A stretch of DNA of 64,000 nt from Paragyromitra xinjiangensis. Its lineage: Eukaryota > Ascomycota > Pezizomycetes > Pezizales > Discinaceae. The stretch covers positions 1,178,001 through 1,242,000 of the forward strand of contig JBCAMK010000001.1 of the NCBI GenBank assembly GCA_038503065.1. The letters are read 5' to 3'. Position numbers and translations under genes: made by a program. The notes under the pieces were generated by a model, which saw only the letters and a program-made list of their open reading frames with translations, was not told the origin of the DNA and did no database searches. Positions 1-12,308 of the stretch are shown here, one piece after another. Numbering within the stretch: the first letter of the stretch is position 1; each line of letters begins with the position of its first letter.

Positions 1-3000
1 TCCAGTCACGATAATCGAGGATGCACATGCGCCTTGGCGCGCACAGATGTAGGTACCAAAGATAGTCACTTGAGAGCAGCTAACTTCCATTGTGCCTTGA
101 GAGCTAGTGGGATGTTGAGATCTTAGTAAGTATCGCGGTACTTTCCCTGAGAATTTGGGACAGGTGCAAAAATAGGAGTCAATGGATTTCATTTTGAGGG
201 GTTAGGCTGCGAGTGAGCTTGCCTGGCGTATACCGATTTCTTTAGAAACCGGGCTTTAGCCAATTGCAAGGGTTGTGGAAGCCGTCATTGGTGTCTCATT
301 TATACGTTACCTGATTTGTCTGATATCGAACGGTTATATTAAACTCACAAACGCTGTAATCGCAAGCACCGTGCGTAGAAGCGCATCGGGTAGCTGAAAT
401 GATATCAATGCTTGGATGGCGCTTACCCCGCCACCATCGGACGTCTAGAGTGGTGATCTAAACGAGACAGTGATCAGCCGCGAGCTAGTGCATATTCAAC
501 AAACTTGTTACTTGCGTAAAGAACTCACAGCATGTCTAAAACGCTCATAAACAAAACTGTTATTGCCGTCTAAGCCCCGTTAGCGCTAAATAAGCGTAGC
601 CAATATCTTACATCCCCGTTTCATGTTTCGTCTGCAGCCTGCTCTGCAAGTCATGGAAATTGAATGGTCACCGTAGCTTTCTTCCGGGCCAGTTTACGCA
701 AAACAACCAATCCCTGAGTTTTCTGTACAGGTGACTGGAAATTGGTTGATCTAGATTAAGCTTTACAAGAGCGTTAGTAGCTCTAACCTAGCTTGTGCAA
801 AATTCCCGGAATCCCCGTGAGGGCACCTTTTGTACAAATTAATATGGGTCTGTGTGTGGCTACTCCGGGGTTATCTGGGTGGGCTGGCATGTAGGTTCCT
901 TGAAAATGTGGGAAAAAAACTCTTTCGTATCCTTAAGATTGGTAACCCAATGAGTAAGATCTGCTCTGCTGCATGAAATGCGCAGAGTCTTACGGGACTA
1001 TATCGAATCGTTAAAGGTTCGACTTTTTCGATGCCTTGAACTTGTGTACAAAGACACGTAAACCACCGGTGATTAGATCTAAAGCTGGGGTTCTTGTGCT
1101 TCAACTTTGCAGTAGCACTTGGATAACAAGAGCCATGGGTTAATTAATTGGGGAGGGGGGGGCAAGCCTAGAACCCGGGGGGTACGTGACCCTGGAGCCT
1201 GATAAAGGTCATCATATCAGGATTTTATCGGAAAAAACAAACACCATTGGGGATCGGGGGCTAATATGATATCTGATGAGCATAGAGCGTGGACGTAAAC
1301 CCCCTAATGCGACGCTTGCTGTAGCCAGACCCATCCTGTTTTAATTCTTATCTCTACATGGACAACAGCTGTGACAAGTGGTGATGCAAAGTGACATATA
1401 GTGGCAGCATCGAAACTCACTCGGAGACTTAGGAGCCGTCTTGTCCTAGTACTGCTCTTGAGTGCCATTTTTTGTTATTGCTAGTGCTATTATAATTATG
1501 ACGTCTTGTAAGTTTATCTTTGATGCTGTAATGCTCTGGTCTCGGGGGTGAGCCACGGGGCCAAGAAAACAAAAAGAATACGAGTCCAACCGGTCCTAAA
1601 TTGGTGTGTGGTTCTTCACTCATACCCCTCATCGGGGGGGGGAACGGGGAAAGTCACTAGTGGAATGGGTGCATGCTGTTTAAGATAGCGGGTAAACAAA
1701 AATGATAATTGATACATTGATGATAAGTGATTTGGGGGAAGACCAGGTTTAGGCCAACAGATAGCCATGATTTCATATGCAACACAAAGGCTTCCAGGTG
1801 TCAGACTGCGGGGCAAGGGACGTCATCATCATTGCACTCTGTCCATGTCGTAAGATACTCAACTAGCTTGTGGAGGCCTCTGTCTTGCGTCTAGCATTAC
1901 AACGAGTGGATCTGGGATATCGTGAACGTTCGATTTGGAAGACAAGATAGAACGTAATAGAAACTCTCACTCATGCAGATCGGGGAATTCGGTAGCCCCA
2001 TCCTTCTATTTGGAATTGAACAGGCTATTCTATCAGCTGGAATGACGATGAGATGGTAAGTTTTATTTTATGACGCTGTGTCTCTAGGCCTAGGTTGTGC
2101 CAACTCAGTCGATAGTGTTGTCCGTGGAGCTTGAATGGACAGGGGCCTTAAAAACTGGTGGGGTTGAGGCTGTAGACCATTTTCTTGCTGATATTTCAAC
2201 GGGATCCTAGGACCAGTTTTAATGTTAACTAACCTTTGGGGTAATAGCTGTTAATTTAAGTATCAATACACACCCTAGCCTGCTTTTCCCACAGATCGAT
2301 ATCACTATGCGGTTCTAAGGGATCAAAAAGGGAGGCTGGTCCAACGCAGAAGGTAGTCGTGTGGGTAGGGTTTTTTCTGGTGTTCCGAAGTGTTTCGCGC
2401 TAGACTAATGAAGCCCGTTATACACGTGCGCCTTAAGTCTTCGCGAATTATCAAACTATTATAATTAGTACTACCGTGTATGATTATATAACTTGAGATT
2501 GAGTGGGCGGCTATATTAGCAAGTATGTCTAGGGATTTATCTGTTCTTCCCGATGAGAATGTCCTTGGCGGCAATCTCAGATCTCATTGATGAATGGAGA
2601 AAACGGACAAAAGCTAGCTGTAGCTGCCACCAATGTGACTAACCTTTATGCTAAATCATTGTCGGATATATCTCACCTTGCAATGCCCTTGTGTTCGGGA
2701 AAACTCTGATCTACGTTTCGATTTTTCCTAGGCCTATAGTTAACGGGGGACGTATTCTGGTGAGGACCTTCCTCGGATTCTCCTAGTGGTCAGCGTGGGA
2801 AGCGAGACTAGAAGTTTCGATCTCAGTATTGTTCTTCCACATGTGACTCCGGCAGTCATACGAGCAGTTTCCAGTTACGTAGGGAATTGAAGACTAGCAT
2901 AACGGCAAATTGTGCGAGGGTTTACCTGTACTGGTCAACTTTAAAACGTTTGCATCTGAATGTGGATCGGCACCTCTTGATCCCGTATCCACGTTTCGGC

Positions 3001-4072
3001 CGTGGGTATCCCTCGTTTACCACCAGTGATAAATACCAGTATAACCACCCTAAATTTCAGTACTTGTGCGCACCTCTGTGTTGGGTCCAGTGCCTTGTGC
3101 TCAAGTCCTCGCCAGTGCTTTAAGAAAATAGCATGCTAAGTTATAACGCATCCCGTGACTCAGTGGCTTCTCCTCTTAAACCCCAAGAGTGTCATAACCT
3201 TTATTTACAACCGGTACGTGGGGACTTAAGCACACAGTACTAGTACTGAATTTAATACAGAGGTGCGCACAAATACTAAAGTTTAGTATACTTATACAAA
3301 TATTCCATCACCGCGGTAAATTGGGTTTTGACACATTTTACGCCCCACAAGATGTGTAGCTTTCTTGTATAGTTATTCTTTATAACTCTGGCTACATTCG
3401 ACTTATGGGTATGGGATATCGAGTGACAAAATTTCAATTTACTACCAGCGATCGATCTGCTATAGCCACGCGGTACTAGATTCCAGCGTATGTGCTAGTA
3501 AGCCACCCACCAAGCTTAAGGGTGTGTGGGGATACCCTCGGTAAACTTACAAGATGTATGGCGCGATACATTTGTCACCCATGCTCACGGTGAAAGTACG
3601 GCTGAATAATGCGATCTCTTGCTAGTTCTGGGGATCCACATGGGACACAGCTCATCATAAGTTAAATTTGTAAGTTGGTATCAGTGGATGGCAGAGTCGG
3701 GATTATAATTTTTGAGCGCAGTGCCTGCAGAAAATTTAGAGGAAGCGATTGAAATGACTAAAGGTTGGGGCGGGGGCTGGAATTTTACGCTTTGGTTGGG
3801 TAGCTTCTCTGTTTCAATTTTGTGCCCGTAGGCTAGCATACACGTAGCGGTTGATAACTATTTAGATTGGCGTCAGTGATCGATTAGGATGCGCATCATG
3901 GCCAATGACTCGCTGTGAGTCTACGAGCAGATCTAGCTGCGCATCTCTTTTTTCTCTATCTTCGAGACTTTCTCAGATCCGTCCATGTCCTTCGTAGATA
4001 TTACTACTGTAAAAGAGCACTGCTTTGGTTGCAAGTCTTGGACTCTATCTGTATTTTCTTGCTCCACCCAAC
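1..4072. other. Gene-free AT-rich stretch
   Basis: I see no gene here. All open frames are short, lack family motifs and have no convincing splice partners. There are short G runs near 1150-1180 and 1636-1650. I recognise no transposon ends in this stretch. Confidence 0.5.
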
Positions 4073-4074
4073 TA

Positions 4075-4164
4075 CTTGCTGCGAGAATGAATTCCCGCAG
4101 TTTTTCAGCCACATTAGTGTGGCGTTGTGACAATTACAGTGCGGGAATTTATTCTCGCAGCAAG
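4075..4164. mobile_element. 90-bp fold-back MITE with TA target duplication
   Basis: Two arms at 4074-4101 and 4138-4165 are inverted copies over 28 nt with two mismatches, beginning CTTGCTGCGAGAAT. The outermost bases on each side are a TA dinucleotide (4073-4074 and 4165-4166), which fits the TA duplication of Tc1/mariner-type insertions. There is no coding capacity, and the central spacer is about 36 nt. It is best read as a tiny non-autonomous mariner-like element, although a simple hairpin cannot be excluded from one copy. Confidence 0.7.
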
Positions 4165-4166
4165 TA

Positions 4167-5947
4167 CTATACAGCTATTTCCTGAAACGTGTTGCTAACG
4201 GTAGGGCTGGTTCGGAAATCAGTCGGCTTTCGTAAGCTCTTTTCGATAGATATAGAGAACTAGCTCTAATTCTCAGCTAGTTGCTTTTAGGTAGGTGAGC
4301 TGGGGTATTGTAGGGCATAAGAAGCGATACTTTTCTGTAGGGATTTAGGGAGCGGATCTCTTCGTCTAATCTATTCTCCATTCTTACTTCCATTTGGTGC
4401 AGCCTGCTGCTTGAAATTAATTGGGGGTGGCAAGGGGTATCTACGTAGCATTGGGGAATGGATTGTGTCCTCCCTCTTCTCAGTCTTCGGGAATCTACAA
4501 GAGTTGGGTTCTCGGTTGGAAAAACAAACAATCATGGTTGCTTATATCTATGCAAAGGTTTGCCGTTTTGTATCCTTGTGAGCCTGTAGAGAGGCTATGG
4601 GGATGTCATGCTTGAGGCGGGTAGGACCGGGTTTAGACCGAACAGTAATCTGTCGGGAACGTCGCTACTAAGGAAATTTTTTTAGTTCTTACCTACCCAA
4701 AGTTTTAAGGAACTTTTTTCGGTACAAAGCCTATTTTTCGGCAGCGCCGATATAAATCCGTTTTGAGAAGGATTCAGCGTAGTCTCGTCTCAATAAGTAC
4801 GGTGCCGAGTACTACTAGGTGTAGAGGAAAAGATGAACCGATCTTTCATATCGGAAAGGATTTGCTATTCTATTAGCATAGGGATTGTAGCAACCGATAT
4901 TTTTCCGTGGCCTGAGCTGACCCTCTCTTTGTATCTAGGATAGAAAGATGGTACGCGAAGTATCTACTCACCCCACAGGTTTCTACCTTATCTTGGTTTG
5001 TGATTGTGGCTGGGAGTTCGTGGGGGCCGCCACCCAGCACAGTTGTGACGTTGATGTCTGGTTATTTTTAACCTTGTAAAGCACCATATGAACTTAGTTA
5101 ATAAGGGGAGGTGGGCTAGGGTTGCGAGTAGGGCTATACCATTACTACGCTAGAGTACGTGTACAGCTGGTTGAAGTGACAGGATTCTTGCGATTCGGAC
5201 CGAATCTGATGTCTAGCGGTTAAGCTTACTATTTCTATTTGAATACTTAGCTTAATAGCTTGAACTTGTTCTTATGGCTCAGCTTAAATGGTAAATCGAC
5301 ATGATCTTTAATTTTATAGAGTACAGAAATATATCCATGGACAGAACGTGTTCTATGGGAAGTCCTCTCGGTGCTTTATATACTAAATTTTTGGGTTTGC
5401 ACTGCTACTAGGTACCTTTAGTCACCAAATTACAGGTGCATGTACTAATACATGTATTTATGTAGTTTTACCAGTACCTGTAGGAAGACTCAATGTATCT
5501 GGTTTTGGTGGGCAGTTGCTTGCAGCACGTGTACGACATGACATCATCGGCCTATGTGTGAAGAGCCAGCCGCGATTAATATCCACCACTCGTAAAGAGC
5601 CTCCGTCATTTGGCTCCGATCGAGTAGATGAGTTGGATGTTAATTTAAAGATGGCAGGTTCTCGCGTTACCGATGACGGCCGCTCGCTTAAGTTGATTCC
5701 TAGTTCATGACGTGCATGAAATGACGTTGTGCCTAGGTTTATTGGTCAATGGTTTTCTAGAACTTCCTTGCAGGCGCATTCTACAGGACCCTGTTTTCGA
5801 TAGCATTTTGTATAAGAAGATGAACTCTTTGCCTTTCCCAGGCAGACATCCTCTATACTAAAAGACACAAACCTACAACTCCAATACTCGCAAACATACT
5901 TCAAACTACAAACCACATTCTCCTACGAAAATAACTAAACTATCAAA
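4167..5947. other. Intergenic region upstream of the small basic-protein gene
   Basis: No gene is recognised. The last 100 bases before the ATG at 5948 are rich in A and C and poor in G, as is usual for the 5' leader of an expressed filamentous-fungal gene. An AT-rich CTATACTAAAAG stretch near 5853 could mark the core promoter, but no clear TATA box stands out. Confidence 0.4.
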
Positions 5948-6332
5948 ATGAGAACTTCACACCGCCGCGTTGCTCCCGTGACCACCACACGCACAAAGCC
6001 TTCGCTTTTCTCGCGTCTCACTGCTCGACGAGCTGCACCTGCTCGTGGTCATGCACATACCACAACCACTACTACCACCCGTCATCACCGTACCACTGCT
6101 GCGCCAGTCCATCACCAACAGCGTCGCCCTAGCCTTGGTGATAAAATTTCAGGAGCGATGCTGAAGCTTAAAGGTAGTCTGACCGGAAGACCTGGTGTTA
6201 AGGTAATTATCTCTCACGAGCTAGCTTCGGTCTACATCTGGCTAACTTATTAAAATTATGCAGGCTGCAGGGACTAGACGGATGCACGGTACCGACGGAC
6301 GTGGTAGCCACCGTCACACCAGGAGGGTTTAA
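5948..6332 (+). CDS. Small basic conserved ascomycete protein (function unknown)
   Basis: This two-exon gene (5948-6202 and 6264-6332) encodes 107 residues. The 61-nt intron has a GTAATT donor, a GCTAAC branch-point-like site and a CAG acceptor. Splicing keeps the frame and gives the tail AAGTRRMHGTDGRGSHRHTR. The N-terminal half is rich in Arg, Thr and His, with a Thr run and HH pairs. The C-terminal half has a compact segment, KISGAMLKLKGSLTGRPG, that looks conserved. There is no signal peptide or membrane segment. From memory, proteins with this ending are widespread in Pezizomycotina as uncharacterised proteins; this is recall, not a search. The ATG was chosen because it follows a G-poor leader and starts the only frame that splices cleanly. 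The strong positive charge suggests nucleic-acid contact or simple basicity, and no function can be assigned. Confidence 0.8.
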
Positions 6333-7204
6333 ATTTTGATGCTATTTTATATCATGGCAGACAGTGCGAAAGACTGTTGGGAATTTTTATTTTATTTTTA
6401 TAATTACGGTGGGCCGAGCGGGTACTTTCACTTTTCTCATGACGCAACATGTATTACTACTGTCTTTTTCTTTTGTTCTTGTATAACAGCTTGTGCGAAC
6501 TAGATACCCTTAGTAAATTATAAGTTTTTGATTCTTTGATTATCAAGCCAACGTGACCTTTGTCTTGAAACTAGTGCCAACCGGGTTCTGCTATTCAGGA
6601 TTAATAGGGTTATTTGAACTGAAGTAATTATAGCTGGCCGGATGACCAGTGCTCAGCACACAAGCGTTAGCTATAGTGTTGCTAGGGTAGTACAGCTCTG
6701 TATACGGCTATAGTTGATTGACCTAACAATATCTTACGCAATGGGCCAACTTTAGTACGGTTTCTACAGTAGAGTGGGTTCGTGTGAGTGCGTTAGCGTG
6801 ATATATTCTGCCTTCAGCTAGCGATACCGTTCCCGAAGAAGCACCACTTTGTCTCAGCTTACTCTCATAGTCGCTGCGAGAAATGACATCGGCAATTAAA
6901 TCGGTATATCGCTGCATGTATGTAGTTTCGAATGATACATGATGACTGAAATCAAATGTACCAAGATACTGCTCCCTACATTACCCTCGTGAGCACACCC
7001 GATGGGTGAAAACCAAGATTCTTTCTTTATTGCTCTTTACACGCACGCGACGCATATGCGAAGTTCCATAATCCGAAAGAAACTACACCCTATCGCCAAT
7101 ACGAGGAAATCTCGCCCCACTCTCTGAGCTTAAACCAAAACTATAAAATCACCTTGACCATAAACAATTCCAAACATAAATCCACAGAATGAAATACCTA
7201 ATCC
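6333..7204. other. Intergenic region, 3' of both flanking genes
   Basis: This lies between the stop of the small basic-protein gene and the stop of the P450 remnant, so it holds two converging 3' ends. No gene is seen. An open frame at 6723-6917 on the minus strand has no recognisable content. Confidence 0.4.
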
Positions 7205-7406
7205 TCAAGAACTCCTCGGCTCCAACTTCAACAACAATTTACCATGCTTCATAGTCCTCAGCCAGAACTCCGTAAACTGAGTATCACCCTCTGGCGCCAA
7301 TAACACCTCATAGTTCCTAAATAAAAGTGCTAGCAGCATGTGCAGCTCCATCATCGCGAGACTGGTGCTCATGTCAGTATCTACACGGTAGAGAGGGAGG
7401 TGAAAG

Positions 7407-7542
7407 TGTAGGACGGTCTATGATAGATAATAGTGATGATGATTCTATTAGGAGCCCCGCTCCGAGTGGTTCTACTTATACTAACGTCTCTAGCTAATGC
7501 TGACTAAGAGGTCCCTTAGTGGGAGGCTAACAGCGCCCTGCA
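7407..7542 (-). repeat. 3' LTR of the chromovirus
   Basis: This 136-bp LTR begins TGTAGGACGG and ends CGCCCTGCA on the plus strand, with canonical TG...CA ends. It is identical to the copy at 18154-18289 by direct comparison. The target duplication GAAAG abuts it at 7402-7406. Confidence 0.97.
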
Positions 7543-7561
7543 TCATCCCCCCTTTTAAAAG
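7543..7561 (-). other. Polypurine tract
   Basis: Immediately inside the 3' LTR, the minus strand reads AAAAGGGGGGATGA next to the LTR boundary. This is the expected position and composition for the plus-strand primer of an LTR retroelement. Confidence 0.8.
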
Positions 7562-7646
7562 AATTTTCTAACTACATGTACATATACATGATCTTCTAGC
7601 TGTTTGTTTCTATTACCTAACCGTCCCGTTTAACCTCTTATTCCAC

Positions 7647-8329
7647 TCATCCTGGCTCCCATTTAGATGTCTTCTTTCTCTTTCTTGTTGATCTTCTTCT
7701 TTCTTTTTCTTGTAAGCTTTTCTGATTTTCTTGCTTATCAGTTCGATTTTTATTTCCTTTTTTCTTCTTCTTCTTCTTCCATTCTGGTGGTTGAAGGCCT
7801 CTTATCACGTGGTATGCCTCCACTATTTCTTTCGCACCCTCCAATTCTTTCAATGACAACCACTCGTCTTCCGCCTCGCTGTAGTTCACGTAGCGAACTC
7901 GGTATTTGGTATTTTTCATGTTCGTGCCACTTCCTACGTGTTCTACCACTTTTTCTACTTCGTAGATTCCTTCTTCTTGACCTCTCACCCTTCGTAGAGG
8001 GGGTTGTGGGGCACTCCCTCTATTTCCGCCTGTATTATCTTCTTTAAGATAACTGACGTTTTGGCTCTTTGATATGTCCAATCCTCTTGGAATATCCAAT
8101 CGTGCAGCGTTATCATTCATCATTTTTGTAATAGTGAATGGTCCTGCATATAGGTGTCTCAGTTTCGTTGATTCATCTGAAACGTTTGCATAGGTATGAG
8201 GAAGTCTTTTCGTGCTGAGAAAGACTGAGTCTCCAGCTCTTACAGTCGTTGGTCTTCTTTTTTCATTTGCTGACGCTGTTTGCTGGTCTTGGGCGTTCTG
8301 TAGTGAAATTCTACTGGTCTGCAGAATTG
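7647..8329 (-). pseudogene. Chromovirus pol, 3' part: integrase C-terminus and chromodomain
   Basis: This is the end of pol after the nested element at 8330-10302. It resumes with ILQTSRISLQNAQDQQ, followed by a typical post-catalytic integrase segment (AGDSVFLSTKRLP). It then has a chromodomain (YEVEKVVEHV ... KYRVRYVNYSEAEDEWLSLK) and a Lys/Arg-rich tail ending in a stop at 7647. Removing the insertion and one copy of its 2-bp duplication rejoins Lys-Ala to Ile-Leu-Gln in frame with the preceding integrase part. The chromodomain is thought to guide integration to chromatin marks in this family. Confidence 0.9.
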
Positions 8330-10302
8330 CATCAGTAAAAATAATTAACGCCTCCAGGAGCATGGGCATGTCTCCCGGGGAGGCAATCTCCTCCAGGTGC
8401 TCCGTGCGCTCCCAGGGCGCCTGGAGGCACGAGCGCCCGACCTGCATCTCCGGGAGGATATGGCTTCTTCCGAGATATGCTGTATACTCCATGAGCCAAA
8501 GGCACGATGCTGAGCCTCCATCCCACTCCTGGACCTCAACACCACTGCAAGAGACTCCCTGAATCGCAGACTATTGGATCTCGCTTAGGGACTTAGAAGA
8601 ATTTCTTTCAACTCCCCGTTGCTGCCCCAACCCACCCACGCCGCCCCTATTCACCCACCCCCTTTTAACCCCCTGAGCAATGCCCATACCTCCTCCTCTC
8701 CTACATCTCCACCATAGACGCATCGTTTTGTACAGTAGCTAACTCTTAATAGGCCCCGTCACTCCCCTTGCTGAATCCACGGCTAAATCAACTGCTCGCC
8801 TGCCTCCAAATCCCGTGCTTTCCAGCTTCCAAATCGACTGCTTGCTTGCCTCCGAATTGACTCCTGAATAGACTCCGAATCGGCTGTTTCTAAACCTCCA
8901 AATCCTGCTGAATTGACTCCCGAATTGACTCCGAATCTACTGCTGAATAGGCTGCTGAATAGACTCCTGAATAGACTCCGAATCGGCTGTTTCCGAGCCT
9001 CTGAATCCACTGCTGAATTGACTCCTGAATTGACTCCGAATCGGGTGTTTCTGAGCCCCCGAATCCACTGCTGAATTGACTCCTGAATAGGCTCCGAATT
9101 GACTCCTGAATAGACTCCGAATTGACTCCTGAATAGACTCTGGAATTGACTGCTGAATTGACTGCCGAATAGACTCCTGAATCGACTCCGAATCCTGCTG
9201 AATTGACTGCTGAATAGACTCCTGAATCGGCTGTTTCTGAGCCTCCGAATCCACTGCTGAATCGACTCCTGAATAGACTCTGAATTGACTGCTGAATTGA
9301 CTGCTGAATAGACTCCGAATCGACTCCGAATCGGCTGTTTCTGAGCCTCCGAATCCACTGCTGAATTGACTGCTGAATAGACTCCTGAATAGACTCCGAA
9401 TCGGCTGTTTCTAAGCCTCCGAATCCTGTGCTTTCCTGCCTCTGAATCCACTGCTGAATTGACTGCTGAATTGACTGCTGAATAGACTCCTGAATAGACT
9501 CCGAATCGGCTGTTTCTGAGCCTCCGAATCCACTGCCGAATAGACTCCTGAATAGACTCCGAATCGGCTGTTTCTAAGCCTTCGAATCCACTGCCGAATA
9601 GACTCCTGAATTGACTCCGAATCGGCTGTTTCTGAGCCTCCGAATCCTGCCGAATTGACTGCCGAATAGACTCCTGAATAGACTCCGAATCAGCTGTTTC
9701 TGAGCCTCCGAATCCTGCCGAATTGACTGCCGAATTGACTCCTGAATAGACTCCGAATCGGCTGTTTCTAAGCCTCTGAATCCTGCTGAATTGACTGCTG
9801 AATAGACTCCGAATCCCGTGCTTTCCTGCCTCCGAATCGGCTGTTTCTGAGCCTCCGAATCCACGGCTGAATTGGCTGTTTGCCTGCCTCCGAATCGACT
9901 CCACGGCAAGCTCAGCAGCAGGCTCGGAATAGGAGGAGTAGGATGCAGTAGGGCAGGCAGGAGGATGCGGGGGCTCGTTCGATGTATAGAGATCCTTTAG
10001 ATAGTCAATAATAATATTCAAAATATTCTCCAAAACTTGAGTGACAGCGTGACATCAGTGAATTGAGAAGGGTGACAGGTGTAACTTATGCTTCTCCACA
10101 GCTCTCCATGGCACGCTGGGAGCGCCTATATCGATCTCCTAGAGTCTCCAGGAGTGCCTGCTGCTCCTCCGTGTGCCTCCCTGAGGAGGTTGGTCGCGAA
10201 TCGCTCCTCCAGGTAGGCACATATTCTCCATGGGTCTCCCAAGCCTCCCAGCGATCCCGAGCCTCCTGGAGCTCAGGGAGAAAATAATTCATTTTGCTGA
10301 TG
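8330..10302. mobile_element. Nested TIR element A (1973 bp) with internal minisatellite
   Basis: This element is inserted in the integrase of the chromovirus. The ends are CATCAGTAAAAATAATTA on the left and, in reverse complement, CATCAGCAAAATGAATTA on the right, so the terminal inverted repeats are imperfect. A 2-bp duplication (TG on the plus strand, 8328-8329 and 10303-10304) flanks it, and removing the element with one TG restores the integrase frame. It encodes no recognisable transposase. Most of it is a 12-bp-based minisatellite, flanked by GC-rich segments with repeated CCTCCAGG-like words. It is probably a non-autonomous DNA transposon, and the superfamily is unknown to me. Confidence 0.85.
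8850..9905. repeat. 12-bp-based minisatellite in element A
   Basis: The array is built of units close to GACTSCTGAATW, repeated many times and interspersed with a longer unit containing GGCTGTTTCTGAGCCTCC. A period of 12 is four codons, so long frames stay open through the array, for example a 416-residue frame on the minus strand (8783-10033). These frames are low-complexity by-products rather than genes. Confidence 0.9.
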
Positions 10303-12308
10303 TGCTTTTAGACGTTGGCCGAATTCGTCTCCATGGAGTCCTCTTGCTGACATTGTTTCTGTTGCTTTTACGGATGCCACTGTGTCTAGTGGGAGTGTTG
10401 GCGTATATCCTATATCAGCGTAGAACGGTGTCTCTCCAATTGCTTTGTGCTTAGATGCATTGTACGAAAATTTGGCTAGGGGCAAGATGTCGTCCCAGCT
10501 ATCTGCAAATTGCGTCGCAAAGGCCTTGAGGTACGTGCTGACGATTTGATTCACCTTTTCAGTAGCTCCATCTGTCTGTGGGTGGAATGGTGTACTTGGT
10601 GATAGTTCCGTCTTTAGTCTGTTCATGAATGCCTTCCAGAACTCAGAGAGAAATCTCTGGTCCCTATCTGAAACTATTCTCTTCGGCATTCCATGTAGTC
10701 TGAAGTGATTCTCGATGAACATAGGTGCAAATTCTTCTGCTGTTGTGGCTTCTCTCATTGCGAAGAAATGAGCTCGACGGGTGGTGTGGTCGATTATTGA
10801 GCAGATCGTATCGTTTCCTCTTCTTGATTCTGGTAACTTGACGATAAAGTCAATTCCTATTCGTTCCCATCTTTCATTTGGGATTGCCAGTGGCATCAGC
10901 AGTCCCATTGGTCTTTTGTTCGAAGCTTTGACTCTATGGCAGGTGTCGCAGCTTTTGACGTACGATTTGATAGATGCTCGCATGCGAGGCCAATAGAACC
11001 TTTGTCGTAATGTGCTGTAGGTTCGATCTACTCCGAAATGACCTCCTGTCAGTGAATCGTGGGCCTCTCTGAAGAGTGCTACCCTCACACTCTCGCCTCG
11101 GGGAATACAAAGTGTCCTTCCTTCTTCCTTCCCTCTTCCCTCTTCATCCTTTTCATCTAATCTATACAATAATCCATCTTCCAACCTATATCTGTCTGCT
11201 GCCTGTATCCATCTCCTTGCCTCTCTCGCTATCTCCCCACCTTGTTCCAGCACTTCTTCCGGCTTCATGCCTTTCCTTTCCTTCTCCCTTGCTACCTCCC
11301 TTGCCATTAGCCGCCTGATCTCAATCTGATCCTTCGCTTTTGTCCTTAATATACATGCTTGCTTAATTAATCTAAATGTTTCGTCCTTTTCATACCCTGT
11401 TCTCACCCCTTGCACCCAGTCTGCTCCGCTTTCAACGGACATTTCAGTTATCCTCCATTCTGCCACATCTTCCAGCTCTTCTGTTGTTTTCTTTTTTCTT
11501 TTTTCTTCTTCTCCATTCTTTTCTGTGTCTGATCCAGTTCCTCTTATATAGTCAGGCCGTCTTGACAATGCGTCTGCAATTGTGTTACGGGCTCCTGGCC
11601 AATATTTAATTTTAAAATCGTAGCATTGTAGGACTTCAAGGTACGTGATTTGTCTTGTTGATAGAGTTCTCTGTGACAGTATACGTTGTAGAGCGGCGTG
11701 GTCCGTATATACCGTGAAGGGTGTGCCATGGAGGTAGAATCTCCATTGTAGTATTGCTTCTCGTATCGCCAGTAGTTCTCTGTCATATGTGGGGTATCTA
11801 GTTTCTGCTCCTGTCAACTTCCTGCTCCAATAAGCTAGAACTCTCTCTTCTGGTTCTGCCCCTTCACTATATTGTCTTTGAATCAGTACTGCACCTAGTG
11901 CCTCTTTTGAAGCGTCGCTTCTTATTATCCAGTCGCCATTTTCCGCAGGAAGGGCTAGGACTGGTGAGGATGCCAGTCTTTGTTTGAGTGCTATGAAGGC
12001 CTTCTCACAATCCTTTGTCCATACACTGTCGAAGTGTTTTCGTTTAACTTGACAGATGCTGTATAGTGGTAGGGCTAGGTGTGCGTATTTTTCGATGAAT
12101 TTTCTATAGTATCCCGTTAATCCTAAGAACCCTAATACTTCCTTGCCACATTCTGGCCTAGGCCAGTCTAATACAGCTTTGATTTTTTGCTCTGCTGTAT
12201 GAACACCCTCTTCATCAACCCAATATCCCACGAATTCAACAGCTTCTTGGTTGAATATGCATTTTGACGGCTTCAAGATAAGCTCTTCCTCTCGAAGTAG
12301 CTGTAGGA
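10303..12308 (-). pseudogene. Chromovirus pol, middle part: RT end, RNase H, integrase
   Basis: This part of pol lies between the two nested elements. It begins in the RT thumb (LQLLREEELILKPSKCIF) and continues through the connection to RNase H (SDASKEALGAVL, YPTYDRELLAIREA, YTDHAALQRIL, carrying the catalytic acidic residues). A spacer leads to the integrase. The integrase has the zinc-binding HHCC region (GGHFG ... CDTCH) and the DDE core: GIDF, VSDRDQRF and the Glu in TDGATEKVN. The frame runs open throughout and is closed only by the element at 10302. The family role is to copy the element RNA and insert the cDNA into the host chromosome. Confidence 0.93.

Noticed and set aside
871..3123. 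Short frames of 60-85 codons on both strands in the first 3 kb
   Set aside because: Their lengths are as expected by chance, without motifs or plausible introns.
8850..9905. Possible CRISPR-like array
   Set aside because: The units are contiguous degenerate minisatellite repeats without unique spacers, in a eukaryotic transposon.
8783..10033. Long minus-strand frame of 416 codons inside element A
   Set aside because: It is a translation of the 12-bp minisatellite. Overlapping frames are open as well, and the composition is low-complexity, so there is no evidence for a gene.
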